64,000 nt of DNA from Henriciella mobilis (GCF_003576315.1 NZ_QWFZ01000039.1:272663-336662), one strand, 5' to 3'. Counted from the stretch's first letter, positions 17,140 through 26,485 are shown. The notes: generated from the letters alone by a model not told the origin. Made by a program: numbers and translations.

Positions 17140-18525
17140 TTAGACTGTTTGGCGGCGCGCTGGTCTCAACCGGCGCGCCGCTTTCATTTCAAGCAGGCCG
17201 GTTTGCAGCAGCCCGGCAATCATCGAGGCGATCAGCACGCCCTGCATCATGCCCATCGCGCCGCCGCCCTGATAGAGCCCAAAATACCAGGTCGCCGGAA
17301 TCATGATGAGGAAGTACGAGCCAAGATGGATAAAGGTCGGCGTCCAGATGACGTTCTGCGCCCGCAGCGCCATCGAGGCGACGTTCTGCAACCCGTCGAA
17401 AACAATGACGAAGGCGGTGAAGCCGACCAGCGGAATGAGCTCCGGCCGGATCGAGACGCCCGCCACCTCCGCTTCGGACTTCACCAGCAAGCCGGCGAGC
17501 GGTGCCTGGAAGGTGTAGACAAGGATACCCAACACCACGCCAATGATGACCCCGGCCACGATGCCGAGGCGCGAAGCTTCACGCACCTCGTCGGCATTCT
17601 TGCGGCCATAGGCTTCAGCCACCCGCACGCTCGTTGCGGTGCCAAGGCCAAGAAAGGCCATGAAGCAGAAGCCGATGACGTGGATCGACATGCCGTAGAC
17701 CGTCGTTGCGGCCGTGCTGATCCAGGTCGCGATCACAAAGGTGAAATTGAACCCGCCCCATTCGGCGATGTTCGACACAGCCATGCCGTAGCCGACCGAG
17801 AACTGCCGCCGGTTTTCCTCCGGCGGGCCTTCCGGCGAAGGCTTGAAGCCGGGCGTGAACCACCAGACGGCGGGCAGGAAGAGGAGGACCAGGAACCAGC
17901 GCGTTCCAGTCGTCGCAATCGCGACGCCGTCCGCACCAAGCTTCGGCATGCCCCACCAGCCCGCCACGACGGCAAGGTCGATGACGAGATTGATCAGCAC
18001 GCCAGCATACATGATGGCGGTCACGACCAGCGGACGGCGTAGCGCCTCAAGGTAAGAGCCGGCAACATGGGTGAGCATGTGCCCGATCAGGCCGAAGCCG
18101 AGGATTTTCGATACCGACGCTGTGCCGCTCGCGACGCTTTCCTCAAAGCCGAGCCCGCGGAACATCGGCCCGACGAGGAAGAAGATGGCGAGGGTCAGGA
18201 CGCCGCCGAACCACAACGAAAACCGTATGCCGCGCCGGAAGATGCGCCCGCTCTCTTCGGCCTTGCCGACGCCGGCAAGCTCAGCGGTAAGCACCGAGAC
18301 ACCCATGAGCAGGCCAATGGTCAGCCCGAGCGAGACGCCGATGGGCAGCCAGGAGTTCAGAACAAAGGGCAGCTCACCCGGCGCATTCTGGCCGAGCACG
18401 ATCACGTCGGTCAGGCCCATCAGCATCATCGCAGCACGCGAGACGGCGATCGGCCCTGACAGCCGCAACAGATCTGCAATGTCGGACGGCCGCGCCCAGG
18501 CGGGCCAGACCCGCCTGCGGTGCAT
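17140..18525 (-). CDS. MATE family multidrug/metabolite efflux transporter
   Basis: 461 residues, about 12 membrane helices arranged as two MatE repeats (about 20-180 and 240-400). The N-terminal repeat contains the expected GPIAVSRAAMMLMGLTDVIVLGQ. Exports cationic drugs or metabolites using Na+ or H+. GGGAG precedes the ATG. It starts 19 bases after the DAHP synthase stop on the same strand, so the two may share a transcript. Substrate cannot be predicted. Confidence 0.9.
   Translation of the reverse strand: MHRRRVWPAWARPSDIADLLRLSGPIAVSRAAMMLMGLTDVIVLGQNAPGELPFVLNSWLPIGVSLGLTIGLLMGVSVLTAELAGVGKAEESGRIFRRGIRFSLWFGGVLTLAIFFLVGPMFRGLGFEESVASGTASVSKILGFGLIGHMLTHVAGSYLEALRRPLVVTAIMYAGVLINLVIDLAVVAGWWGMPKLGADGVAIATTGTRWFLVLLFLPAVWWFTPGFKPSPEGPPEENRRQFSVGYGMAVSNIAEWGGFNFTFVIATWISTAATTVYGMSIHVIGFCFMAFLGLGTATSVRVAEAYGRKNADEVREASRLGIVAGVIIGVVLGILVYTFQAPLAGLLVKSEAEVAGVSIRPELIPLVGFTAFVIVFDGLQNVASMALRAQNVIWTPTFIHLGSYFLIMIPATWYFGLYQGGGAMGMMQGVLIASMIAGLLQTGLLEMKAARRLRPARRQTV
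17152..17189 (+). terminator. Candidate terminator of the HU gene
   Basis: A 12-bp GC-rich inverted repeat (17152-17163 with 17170-17181, one G-T pair, loop TCTCAA) followed by TTTCATTT, 36 bases past the HU stop. It lies inside the 3' end of the convergent MATE gene, so it could also be a chance hairpin in GC-rich coding DNA. Confidence 0.5.
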
Positions 18526-18544
18526 GGCGCTGTCTCCCTACGTC

Positions 18545-19924
18545 TTAGCTCGCAGCGCGAGTTTCTGCGTTGACGGCTTCTTTCATGAGCTGGAGCTTCT
18601 CTGCGATCAGGAAGGCCAGTTCAAGGGCTTGTTCGCCATTCAGACGAGGATCGCAATGAGTGTGGTATCGCGATGACAGGTCAGCTTCGGAAATCGCCTG
18701 GGCGCCGCCGATGCATTCGGTGACATCCTGGCCGGTCATCTCGAAGTGGACCCCGCCCGGGTAGCAGCCTTCAGACGACACGATGTCGATGAACTGGCTG
18801 ACCTCGGACAGGATGCGGTCGACCGGACGGGTCTTGAAGCCGCTTTCCGTCTTCAGCGTGTTGCCATGCATCGGATCGCAGGACCAGACCACGCTACGCC
18901 CGCTCTTCTTCACGGCGCGGACAAGCGGCGGCAGGCCCTTCTTCACACCGTCCGATCCGAAACGGGAGATCAGCGTGATCCGGCCCGGCTCATCATTCGG
19001 GTTCAGCGTGTCGATCAGGCGAACCAGCTCGTCGGTTTCCATGCCCGGTCCGCATTTGATGCCGATCGGATTGCGGACGCCCTTGCAGAACTCGACATGC
19101 GCATGGTCGATCTGCCGGGTCCGGTGACCGATCCAAAGCATGTGAGCCGAGGTGTCGTACCAGTCGCCCGACGTGGAATCGATGCGTGTCATTGCTTCCT
19201 CGAAGCCGAGCAGCAGCGCTTCATGCGAGGTGTAGACATCGACCTTCGCCATCTGCGGCACGCTCTGCGAATTGACCCCGCATGCATTCATGAAGGACAG
19301 CGCGTCGCTGATGCGATCGGCCAGGGCCTCATAACGCTGGCCCTGCGGCGAGCGGTCGACGAAGCCCAGCATCCACTGGTGCACATTGGCGAGGTCCGCA
19401 TAGCCGCCCTGGGTGAAGGCGCGCACAAGGTTCAGCGTCGATGCAGCCTGGGAATAGCCCTGGATGAGACGCTCCGGATTGGGAACACGCGCTTCCGGCG
19501 TGAAATCCATGCCGTTGATATTGTCGCCGCGATAGGAGGGCAGCGTTTCGCCATCCACCGTTTCCGTCGGAGAGGAGCGCGGCTTGCCAAACTGGCCTGC
19601 CAGACGGCCGACTTTCACCACGGGCTTCGACGCGGCGAAGGTCAGCACGACTGCCATCTGCAGCATGACGCGCAGCGTGTCGCGGATGTTGTCGGCGCTG
19701 AATTCCTTGAAGCTTTCGGCGCAATCGCCGCCCTGCAGCAGGAAGGCTTCGCCCGCGGCAACCTTGCCGAGATCCTTCTTCAGATGGCGCACTTCACCTG
19801 CAAACACCAGCGGTGGAAATCCCTTCAGTCGGGTTTCGACTTCGGCGAGGGCGGCGGCGTCCGGATAGTCCTCCGGAATGTGCTTTGCCGGCTTGCTTCT
19901 CCAGCTGTTCGGTGTCCAGGTCAT
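18545..19924 (-). CDS. Class II 3-deoxy-7-phosphoheptulonate (DAHP) synthase
   Basis: First step of the shikimate pathway: phosphoenolpyruvate plus erythrose 4-phosphate to DAHP. The 459-residue protein is the plant/mycobacterial class II type, not the 350-residue AroG/F/H class. Motifs include [12 protein letters not shown] (metal-binding Cys), the [11 protein letters not shown] active-site loop, [12 protein letters not shown] SCDPMHGNT and [16 protein letters not shown] chose MTWTPNSW (ATG 19924), which follows AAGGA, over an in-frame start ten codons upstream. The MATE gene follows by 19 bases. Confidence 0.94.
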   Translation of the reverse strand: MTWTPNSWRSKPAKHIPEDYPDAAALAEVETRLKGFPPLVFAGEVRHLKKDLGKVAAGEAFLLQGGDCAESFKEFSADNIRDTLRVMLQMAVVLTFAASKPVVKVGRLAGQFGKPRSSPTETVDGETLPSYRGDNINGMDFTPEARVPNPERLIQGYSQAASTLNLVRAFTQGGYADLANVHQWMLGFVDRSPQGQRYEALADRISDALSFMNACGVNSQSVPQMAKVDVYTSHEALLLGFEEAMTRIDSTSGDWYDTSAHMLWIGHRTRQIDHAHVEFCKGVRNPIGIKCGPGMETDELVRLIDTLNPNDEPGRITLISRFGSDGVKKGLPPLVRAVKKSGRSVVWSCDPMHGNTLKTESGFKTRPVDRILSEVSQFIDIVSSEGCYPGGVHFEMTGQDVTECIGGAQAISEADLSSRYHTHCDPRLNGEQALELAFLIAEKLQLMKEAVNAETRAAS

Positions 19925-20064
19925 CTCTACTTTCCTTCCAAGCGCGCGTATCAATCACATCGGGCTTGCCGACACAAGTTTTACCACATTTTGAGGCACA
20001 GTTGGTGGCGGAATCACTGCGCTTGCCTTACGCAGCGGTATAAAAGACGAAGCGAGCCTCCCTC

Positions 20065-21375
20065 ATGTCACACGCGTTCATTGTCCACGGTCCAAAAGAT
20101 GTCGACAGCCTCTTGAAGGTGCATGAAGCGCTGCGACAGGCCGGTATCGCCACATGGTACGAGCCGCCGGGCGCCGATACGCGCGAGAGCCAGGCATCGA
20201 CAGCCGAGGCTATCGACAAGTCCTTCGCGATGATCGTCCTGGTATCCGCCAGCAGCATCCGCTCCCGCGAGGCCCAGGCGCAGATCGAGCGCGGTATCGC
20301 CCGCGGCATGACCATCATTCCCTTCCGGATCGACAATGCCCGCCTTTCGGGCACGTTCAAGAAGCAGCTGGCGGAGAACCTCCGCCTGGCGATGATGGAT
20401 GAAGGCGGTCTTGAAAAGCTGGTGGCCGAAGTGCGCGGCCGCTACCGGCGCAAATGCCCGGTCCTGTCGGTCATGAACCTCAAGGGCGGTGTCGGCAAGA
20501 CGACGATCGCCGCCCAGGTCTTCGGCGCCTGGCAGGCCGCGCTCGGCGGACGCGTCCTGCTGATCGATCTCGACCCGCAATACAACCTCACGCAGACTTT
20601 CTTCGACATGGAAGCGGCCGACCAGAGCGCGGCGAAGGACAAGTCCGTCATCTCCCTGTTCGAGAAGAGCCGGCTGCATGCCGTCGATGCGCCCTCGCCG
20701 GCTGAACGCTGGAACCACCTGTCGGCCGATCCCTTCCCGACGCCAGCGGCGGAGGACATCGTTCATCCACTGCTCGGCGGCGACGGCCCGGGCGGCGTGC
20801 TCGACCTGATTTCCGGGCAGTTCGAAATCTCGAAATACGCCTTTGCGACGGACTCGGCGGCCCTGTCCGCCATCGACACGAACTTCCAGCGCACGATCGA
20901 TCACCTGCGCAGCAGCTATGACCTGATCGTCTTCGACACCAATCCGAATGCGACTTTCCTGACGCGCTGCGCGCTGGAAGCCTCCGACCGGGTCATCGCG
21001 CCGATGCATCCGGACATGTACTCGCTGCGCGGCGTGAAGCTGCTCAACCAGGTGCTGAACGAGCATATCCGGCCCGATAACCGGCCCGAGCTGTCGGTGC
21101 TGTTCAACAAGGTCTCGCGCAACGAGCAGTCGACCTTCGAGGCCGATGCCCGCAACGGTGCCCACGACCAGCGTGCCGGGTTTGATCTCGCGGGCGCCCT
21201 GCTGCAGACGGCCCTTCCCCGCAGCGGCCACCTCGATGTGCGCTCACCAGAGCCGGACCAGGCACCGTGGAAATCGCTGGTCATTCATAATGGCCGCGGC
21301 GGCGGGCTGAAGAAGATCCGCGAGTCGCTGACCTCTGCCGCCTCCGAAATCCGCGAGCGCCTGCAGGCGGCCTGA
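20065..21375 (+). CDS. TIR domain-ParA ATPase fusion protein
   Basis: 436 residues, cytoplasmic. Residues 1-125 form a TIR-like domain: AFIVHGPKD replaces the usual AFISHSxKD opening, followed by a strand ending ALRQAGIATWYE, the VLVSASSIRS segment, and Glu75 in AQIERGIA at the position of the NADase glutamate. Residues 130-436 are a ParA/Soj-type ATPase with the deviant Walker A KGGVGKTT (140-147, signature Lys140), LLIDLDPQYNLT, and FDTNPNATFLTRCALEASD. No ParB-like gene lies next to it and I saw no parS-like site. Divergent from the DAHP synthase gene, 140 bp between starts. Base composition looks like its neighbours. It could be a signalling or defence ATPase, or an orphan positioning ATPase with a protein-binding TIR; no function is established. 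Confidence 0.88.
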   Translation: MSHAFIVHGPKDVDSLLKVHEALRQAGIATWYEPPGADTRESQASTAEAIDKSFAMIVLVSASSIRSREAQAQIERGIARGMTIIPFRIDNARLSGTFKKQLAENLRLAMMDEGGLEKLVAEVRGRYRRKCPVLSVMNLKGGVGKTTIAAQVFGAWQAALGGRVLLIDLDPQYNLTQTFFDMEAADQSAAKDKSVISLFEKSRLHAVDAPSPAERWNHLSADPFPTPAAEDIVHPLLGGDGPGGVLDLISGQFEISKYAFATDSAALSAIDTNFQRTIDHLRSSYDLIVFDTNPNATFLTRCALEASDRVIAPMHPDMYSLRGVKLLNQVLNEHIRPDNRPELSVLFNKVSRNEQSTFEADARNGAHDQRAGFDLAGALLQTALPRSGHLDVRSPEPDQAPWKSLVIHNGRGGGLKKIRESLTSAASEIRERLQAA

Positions 21376-21394
21376 GCCACCCGCGCCCGCCCCA

Positions 21395-22792
21395 TCAGGC
21401 CGGTTCGGTCTCAGGTACCCATTTCTGGCGCATGGTGACGATCTCTTCGGCGATGGTCGGATGCACCGCGCAGGTCGCATCGAATTGCTGCTTGGTGACG
21501 CCCATCTTCACGGCGATGGCGATCATCTGGATCATCTCGGCCGCTTCCGGGCTGACGATGTGGACACCGACCACGCGCTGGTCGTCGGCTTTCACAACGA
21601 GTTTCATCAGCACCCGCTCCTTGCGCTCGAGCATGGCGACCTTCATCGGGCGAAATTGCGTCTTGTAGATATCGACGTGCTTGAACGCCTTGCGGGCTTC
21701 GGCTTCGGTCATGCCGACCGTGCCGACCTCGGGCTGGGTAAAGACGCCTGACGCGACATTGTCATGTTCGAAGGACCAGTCCTTGTCGCCAAAGACGGTG
21801 TCAGCAAAGGCATGACCTTCGCGGATCGCAACCGGCGTCAGCTGAATGCGGTCGGTGACGTCGCCGACTGCGAAGATGTTCGGCACGCTGGTGCGCGAGG
21901 CATCATCGACGATCACAGATCCCTTCTCGTCGAGCTTCACACCGGCCGCATCACAGCCGAGACCGTCCGTCGCCGCCCGGCGCCCGACCGCCATCATCAC
22001 GACATCAGCCTTGAGCCGGGTATCATTGGTAAGATGCACCTCGTAGGGGCATTCCCCGTCGGTCTTCTCGATCCTGTCGAAGACCGTCTGGGTGATGACC
22101 CGGACGCCAGCTTCTTTCAGCCCTTCATGCACCGCGGTGCGCACATCCCAGTCAAAACCGTTGAGCACCGTGTCCCCGCGATAGACCAAGCACGTCTCGA
22201 CACCGAGGCCGGCGAAGACATGCGCAAACTCGCAGGCGATGTATCCACCCCCGGCGATGACGATGTGCCTGGGGAGTTTTTCCAGGTGGAAGATCTCGTT
22301 CGAGGTGATGGTGTGTTCGACACCTGGCAGGTCTTCCGGTGACGGGCGCCAGGGTGCCCCGCCCGTCGCGATCAGGATCTTGTCGACGGTGAAGGTCTTG
22401 CCGCTCTCCTTAAGGACCACCGTATTGGCGTCCTTCATCTCGGCACGCTCTTCGAAGACATCAACGCCGGCATTGGCGAGGTTGCGAAGGTAAATTCCCG
22501 AGAGCCGGTCTACCTCGGCGTGCAGGTTCGACATGAATTTCGGGAAATCGAACCCTTTCATCTCGACATCCCAGCCATAATTGCGCGCTTCCTCGACCTT
22601 GCGGCCATAGTCGCTCGCATAGACCATGAACTTCTTGGGGACGCAGCCGCGGATCACGCAGGTGCCCCCGATCCGGTACTCCTCGGCAATGGCGACCTTT
22701 GCCCCGGACTGGGCCGCGATGCGGGCGGCCCGCACGCCGCCGGAGCCAGCTCCGATGACAAAGAGGTCGTAGTCGTATCCGAGGTCAGCCAT
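21395..22792 (-). CDS. gor: Glutathione-disulfide reductase
   Basis: NADPH-dependent reduction of GSSG. 465 residues, flavoprotein disulfide reductase: FAD motif GAGSGGVRAAR, redox pair Cys45/Cys50 in GGTCVIRGCVPKK, NAD(P)-binding GGGYIACEFA and C-terminal catalytic His444 in HPTIAEE. GGAAGGA precedes the ATG. It is third in a probable glmU-rpiA-gor operon (51 bp after rpiA). Fits with gshA and the Atm1-type exporter in the same window. Confidence 0.95.
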   Translation of the reverse strand: MADLGYDYDLFVIGAGSGGVRAARIAAQSGAKVAIAEEYRIGGTCVIRGCVPKKFMVYASDYGRKVEEARNYGWDVEMKGFDFPKFMSNLHAEVDRLSGIYLRNLANAGVDVFEERAEMKDANTVVLKESGKTFTVDKILIATGGAPWRPSPEDLPGVEHTITSNEIFHLEKLPRHIVIAGGGYIACEFAHVFAGLGVETCLVYRGDTVLNGFDWDVRTAVHEGLKEAGVRVITQTVFDRIEKTDGECPYEVHLTNDTRLKADVVMMAVGRRAATDGLGCDAAGVKLDEKGSVIVDDASRTSVPNIFAVGDVTDRIQLTPVAIREGHAFADTVFGDKDWSFEHDNVASGVFTQPEVGTVGMTEAEARKAFKHVDIYKTQFRPMKVAMLERKERVLMKLVVKADDQRVVGVHIVSPEAAEMIQMIAIAVKMGVTKQQFDATCAVHPTIAEEIVTMRQKWVPETEPA

Positions 22793-22843
22793 GAAAAAAT
22801 CCTTCCGGTTTCGCGTTCCCGGCGGGATATGGAGAAGGCTTGC

Positions 22844-23542
22844 CTAGTATTCAAACACCGATGCACCATCATCCTGTCCAATGATGACGGTACGGGCCAG
22901 CCCGATGAACAGGCCATGCTCAACAACACCGGGGACAGACGCCAGTTCGAAGGCAGCACGCGGGGCATCCGGGATCACGGAACAGTGACAATCGAGTATG
23001 TAATTTCCGCCATCGGTAATGATCGGCTTGTTGCCCGGGCCATTGCGCACATCGATACGCGGCTTGGCGACACTAGCGGCCTTGAGAGCGTCATAGACCT
23101 TCTTGGCGGTGATCGTGTAGCCAAAGGGCGTCACCTCGACCGGCAGCGGGAACTGGCCGAGCATCTCGACCTGCTTTGAGGGGTCCGCGATGACGATCAT
23201 CAAGTCGCTCGCATTGGCGATGATCTTTTCCCGCAGCAGCGCCGCACCGCCACCCTTGATGAGTTGTGCGTGACCATCGACTTCGTCAGCGCCATCGACG
23301 GTGAGGTGAATGCGGTCGACATGCTCGATCGGCACAAGCGGCACGCCAAGCGATTCCGCCAGCCGGCGCGTTTCCTCGCTGGTCGGAACGCCGCGAACCA
23401 TCAGGCCGTCAGCGATCTCTTCAGCCAGGTTCTCGACGAAGTACTTCGCCGTGGACCCGGTCCCGAGGCCGATGGTCATGCCATCCTCGACGAACTCGAT
23501 CGCCGCAATGGCCGCGTTTTCCTTTTCCCGCTCGTTTGCCAT
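22844..23542 (-). CDS. rpiA: Ribose-5-phosphate isomerase A
   Basis: Interconverts ribose 5-phosphate and ribulose 5-phosphate. 232 residues, standard RpiA length: GLGTGSTAKYF near the N-terminus, the catalytic DGADEVD segment (about 87-93) and LIKGGGAALLREKI. AGGAG precedes the ATG. It starts 12 bases after the glmU stop and continues toward gor. Confidence 0.96.
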   Translation of the reverse strand: MANEREKENAAIAAIEFVEDGMTIGLGTGSTAKYFVENLAEEIADGLMVRGVPTSEETRRLAESLGVPLVPIEHVDRIHLTVDGADEVDGHAQLIKGGGAALLREKIIANASDLMIVIADPSKQVEMLGQFPLPVEVTPFGYTITAKKVYDALKAASVAKPRIDVRNGPGNKPIITDGGNYILDCHCSVIPDAPRAAFELASVPGVVEHGLFIGLARTVIIGQDDGASVFEY

Positions 23543-23554
23543 GGCTGGCCGCTC

Positions 23555-24907
23555 CTATTTCCGGGCAGCCTTTTCGGCCGCCTTTTTCTCCCTGAATGCC
23601 TTCGCCTGCCCGGGCTTCTCGACCTGGCGGCCCCGTCCCAGCGCAAGCGCATCGTCGGAGACATTCTCCACGATCACAGACCCCGAGCCGACAATGGCCC
23701 CATTGCCGATCCGCACCGGCGCGACGAGAGCGCTGTTCGATCCGATGAAGGCGTTCTCGCCGATCTTCGTCTGGTATTTGAGGAAGCCATCATAATTGCA
23801 GAAAATCGTGCCGGCGCCGATATTCGCATTTGCGCCGATATCGCCGTCGCCAAGATAGGACAGGTGATTGGCCTTGGCGCCGGGCCCGACGCGGGTCTTC
23901 TTCACTTCCACGAAATTACCGATCTTCGCTTTCTTGCCGATGAAGGCACCGGGCCGCAGGCGGGCATAGGGGCCGATTTCGGCGCCCTCTTCCACATTCG
24001 CGCCTTCCAGGTGCGAAAAGGCCCGGATCATGGCACCCGTGCGAATATGGACCCCCGGTCCGAAGACGACGTTCGGCTCGACGGTCACATCCGGCTCTAT
24101 AATGGTGTCGTATGACAGAAAGACGGTCTGCGGCGCGACGAGGGTCACCCCGTCCGTCATCAGCTCCTCGCGCCGCCGGTCCTGGAAGTCGGCTTCCGCC
24201 TTGGCCAGTTCGAGCCGGGAATTGACGCCCTGAACGTCCCGCTCCTCGCAGGTGACCGTCTTGCAGGTCGAGCCTTCCTTGCGCGCCAGTGCGACAATGT
24301 CGGTGAGATAGTACTCACCTTTCTGGTTGTTGTTGTTCACTTTCGACAGGAGGCGGAACAGCCGCTCGGCCCGCACTGCCATGACGCCGGAATTGCAGAG
24401 GTCGATGGCGAGCTGTTCAGGGCTCGCATCCTTGGCTTCGACAATCGCTTCCAGATCGCCGCCAGCGCTCGTGACGAGGCGTCCATAGGCGCCTGGATTG
24501 GCCGCGCGGAAACCGAGCACGCCAACTGCACCGCCTTCTTCCAGCGCTTCGAACAGCGACTGCACAGCGCTCGCCGGGATGAGCGGCGTGTCGCCGTAGA
24601 GGACAATGACATCTCCGACAAAACCCTTCAGGGCGGCCTCCGCCGATCGAACGGCATGACCTGTCCCCAGCGGCGGATCCTGTATCGCGATGGCATCGGC
24701 GCCGAGTTCGGCCTCGACATGGGCACGCAGGTCTGGCTGCGATGGCGAGATGACCGTGATGATCCTGGAACAGCCGACTTTGCGGGCAAGGTCGATCGAC
24801 CAGTCCAGCATGGCCCGTCCGCCGATCCTGTGCAGCACTTTCGGCAGGGAGGACTTCATCCGGGTGCCCTGGCCGGCAGCCAGGATGATTGCGGCTCTTT
24901 CGGTCAT
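23555..24907 (-). CDS. glmU: Bifunctional GlcNAc-1-phosphate uridyltransferase / GlcN-1-phosphate acetyltransferase
   Basis: Makes UDP-GlcNAc for peptidoglycan and lipid A. 450 residues: N-terminal nucleotidyltransferase with LAAGQGTRMKSSLPKVLH, then YGDTPLI, and from about residue 250 a left-handed beta-helix acetyltransferase with hexapeptide repeats and the NFVEVKKTRVG and GDGDIGANANIGAGTI active-site stretches. I used ATG 24907 (MTERAAIILAAG); nine more in-frame codons upstream lack conservation. First gene of glmU-rpiA-gor, divergent from gph. Confidence 0.96.
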   Translation of the reverse strand: MTERAAIILAAGQGTRMKSSLPKVLHRIGGRAMLDWSIDLARKVGCSRIITVISPSQPDLRAHVEAELGADAIAIQDPPLGTGHAVRSAEAALKGFVGDVIVLYGDTPLIPASAVQSLFEALEEGGAVGVLGFRAANPGAYGRLVTSAGGDLEAIVEAKDASPEQLAIDLCNSGVMAVRAERLFRLLSKVNNNNQKGEYYLTDIVALARKEGSTCKTVTCEERDVQGVNSRLELAKAEADFQDRRREELMTDGVTLVAPQTVFLSYDTIIEPDVTVEPNVVFGPGVHIRTGAMIRAFSHLEGANVEEGAEIGPYARLRPGAFIGKKAKIGNFVEVKKTRVGPGAKANHLSYLGDGDIGANANIGAGTIFCNYDGFLKYQTKIGENAFIGSNSALVAPVRIGNGAIVGSGSVIVENVSDDALALGRGRQVEKPGQAKAFREKKAAEKAARK

Positions 24908-24985
24908 GAATCCAAGTCTCGTTATCTGATGCAAACTCGCCTAAACTATCTGCCGAGTCGATGCGAGTGCTTAAAGGGAAATGCC

Positions 24986-25666
24986 ATGCCTGCAACGGAT
25001 CTGACCGGATGGACCGTCGTTTTCGACCTCGATGGCACGCTGGTGGACACGGCGCCCGACCTGCATGCCTCGCTCAATCACTGCCTTGAGACGGCCGGGC
25101 TCACGCCGGTTCCTTTCGATGCGGTGCGCGGCATGATCGGTGAAGGCGCCAAGGCGATGATCCGCAAGGGCCTGTCATGGAACGATGCGCCGCACGAAGC
25201 GCATGATATCGATGTGCTGTGGGAGACATTCCTCACCCACTACCGGCAGAACATCTGCCGCCTCAGCCGTCCGTTCCCGGATGCGGTGTCAGTTCTGGAC
25301 GGGCTGATCGGCGATGGCGCGACCTGCGCGGTCTGCACCAACAAGACCCAGATCCTTGCGGAAGCTGTGCTGGACGGGCTGAATCTTTCCGGCCGGTTCG
25401 CGGCCATCGTCGGCGCCGACAGCGTTCCATCGAAGAAGCCCGATGGCGACCATATCCTTCGCACCATCCAGGCTGCGGGCGGAGCGGCAGGACGGTCGAT
25501 CATGATTGGTGACAGCCAGACAGACGAAAGGGCAGCCCGGGATGCCGGACTGCCCTTCGTATTCGTAACGTTTGGCTATGGGCCGGATCCTGAAACGGAC
25601 CCGGGAAACGCTGCTGCGTCGTCTTATTGCGACGTCAGGTCAGCCATCAACAGCCTGGCAGCCTAG
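24986..25666 (+). CDS. gph: Phosphoglycolate phosphatase-type HAD hydrolase
   Basis: 226 residues, HAD superfamily with cap. Motif I VVFDLDGTLVDTAPDL (nucleophile Asp14, Asp16), motif II in VCTNKT, motif III Lys in SKKPDGD and motif IV GDSQTDERAARDAG are all present. In this family the enzyme removes phosphate from 2-phosphoglycolate, a DNA-repair and photorespiration by-product; other small phosphates are possible. The start MPATDLTG (ATG 24986) follows AAAGGGAAA. The TAG stop shares the CTAG palindrome with the convergent small gene. Confidence 0.88.
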   Translation: MPATDLTGWTVVFDLDGTLVDTAPDLHASLNHCLETAGLTPVPFDAVRGMIGEGAKAMIRKGLSWNDAPHEAHDIDVLWETFLTHYRQNICRLSRPFPDAVSVLDGLIGDGATCAVCTNKTQILAEAVLDGLNLSGRFAAIVGADSVPSKKPDGDHILRTIQAAGGAAGRSIMIGDSQTDERAARDAGLPFVFVTFGYGPDPETDPGNAAASSYCDVRSAINSLAA

Positions 25667-25911
25667 GCTACCTCAGCCGTTGCGTCGTTCGGGCGATAGC
25701 TCGTGCGCAGTTCTTCCTGCGTTTTTGCGATGCGCCGACGCGGCATACCGTTTACCATGTTCGAACGCAGGTCAGTGCGAGCGCTGCGCATGGCGGGTAC
25801 GAAGCCGGCGTCGACGAGATCGACATCGACCTCGTAGCCGCGCTCGGCCCAGTACTCACGAATTTTTTCACGAAGGCGTTTGGCGCCTTCAGCATTACAC
25901 CAGTCTTTCAT
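25663..25911 (-). CDS. Small conserved alphaproteobacterial protein, function unknown
   Basis: 82 residues from ATG 25911 (MKDWCNAEGAKRL), preceded by GGAGA at 7 bases. Composition is charged and soluble; the segment DAGFVPAMRSARTDLRSNMVNGMPRR looks like a conserved short family, and I recall similar small ORFs in Caulobacterales, but no function is known to me. Its upstream side opens onto the 500-bp non-coding region. Its stop overlaps the gph stop by 4 bp. Confidence 0.7.
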   Translation of the reverse strand: MKDWCNAEGAKRLREKIREYWAERGYEVDVDLVDAGFVPAMRSARTDLRSNMVNGMPRRRIAKTQEELRTSYRPNDATAEVA

Positions 25912-26365
25912 TTCAATCTCTCCAGGCAATTGGGGTCCACTGGGAGGTTTGGCCTCCAGTTTGAGCCTGTCCTTCTATTTGCTGTTTTTTGTACGAGGCA
26001 GGCGAGCCCGCCGCCGTTCGTGAAGGTTAAATGACGCTTCTCGGTCCAAACCTCAAGGATTATTCTCGATGAAATTCGAGTAATGCTTTTAGATGAACAG
26101 CTGTTCATTCTGAATATCCATTCATCTTCGAGACAATTTACAGACGGCTTCGCGCCTAACACTGTTCGGGACCGTTTACGCCATTGGTTTCATATGAAAT
26201 AATCCAATTGTGGCGATAATCAGGACGTGTCGCGCGAACGGGCGACAGATTGACGCAAAACCGTGGAGGGCGGCGTCCCACAAAGTTTTGGCATGCATTT
26301 AAGATTTTGAGCTATGCGTTTTAGCAAGCAGTTTCGGACTTGAACCGCCACCTGATCCCACGCAA
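25912..26365. other. Long non-coding, less GC-rich region
   Basis: About 450 bases with no convincing gene, visibly richer in A+T than the flanking DNA. It contains an inverted repeat CTCGA-N6-TCGAG (26065-26080) and a perfect 16-bp palindrome (26093-26108). An 84-codon minus-strand frame crosses it but lacks coding character. It could hold the promoter/operator of the small gene, a small RNA or the remains of an older insertion beside the tRNA. No tRNA-derived duplicated end was seen. Confidence 0.5.
26093..26108. promoter_or_regulatory. Perfect 16-bp palindrome, candidate operator
   Basis: ATGAACAGCTGTTCAT is fully self-complementary and lies in the non-coding region, 180 bases upstream of the small minus-strand gene. 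Size and symmetry suit a dimeric repressor site; the protein is unknown. It does not match the alphaproteobacterial LexA box (GTTC-N7-GTTC). Confidence 0.4.
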
Positions 26366-26394
26366 TTGACCTGCCCTCGACGGCGATCTAAGAC
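26366..26394 (+). promoter_or_regulatory. Promoter of tRNA-Val
   Basis: -35 TTGACC (26366-26371), 17-bp spacer and -10 TAAGAC (26389-26394), placing the transcription start about 10 bases before the mature tRNA 5' end. Spacing and -35 quality are good for a housekeeping sigma-70 promoter. Confidence 0.6.
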
Positions 26395-26410
26395 GCTTCG
26401 ATTCGCGCAT

Positions 26411-26485
26411 GGGCGATTAGCTCAGCGGTAGAGCACTGCCTTCACACGGCAGGGGTCACTGGTTCGATCCCAGTATCGCCCACCA
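26411..26485 (+). tRNA. tRNA-Val (anticodon CAC)
   Basis: Complete cloverleaf: 7-bp acceptor GGGCGAT/ATCGCCC, D arm GCTC-AGCGGTA-GAGC, anticodon arm CTGCC-TTCACAC-GGCAG with CAC at 34-36 reading GUG, T arm with GGTTCGATCCC, and discriminator A. The 3' CCA is encoded in the DNA (26483-26485). Confidence 0.96.

Noticed and set aside
19955..20064. -10/-35-like promoters between the DAHP synthase and TIR-ParA genes
   Set aside because: Candidate boxes (for example TTGTGT and TGATAC on the minus strand) are weak and not better than chance.
25908..26162. 84-codon minus-strand frame in the non-coding region
   Set aside because: No Shine-Dalgarno, no conserved-looking segments, and it overlaps the start region of the small gene.
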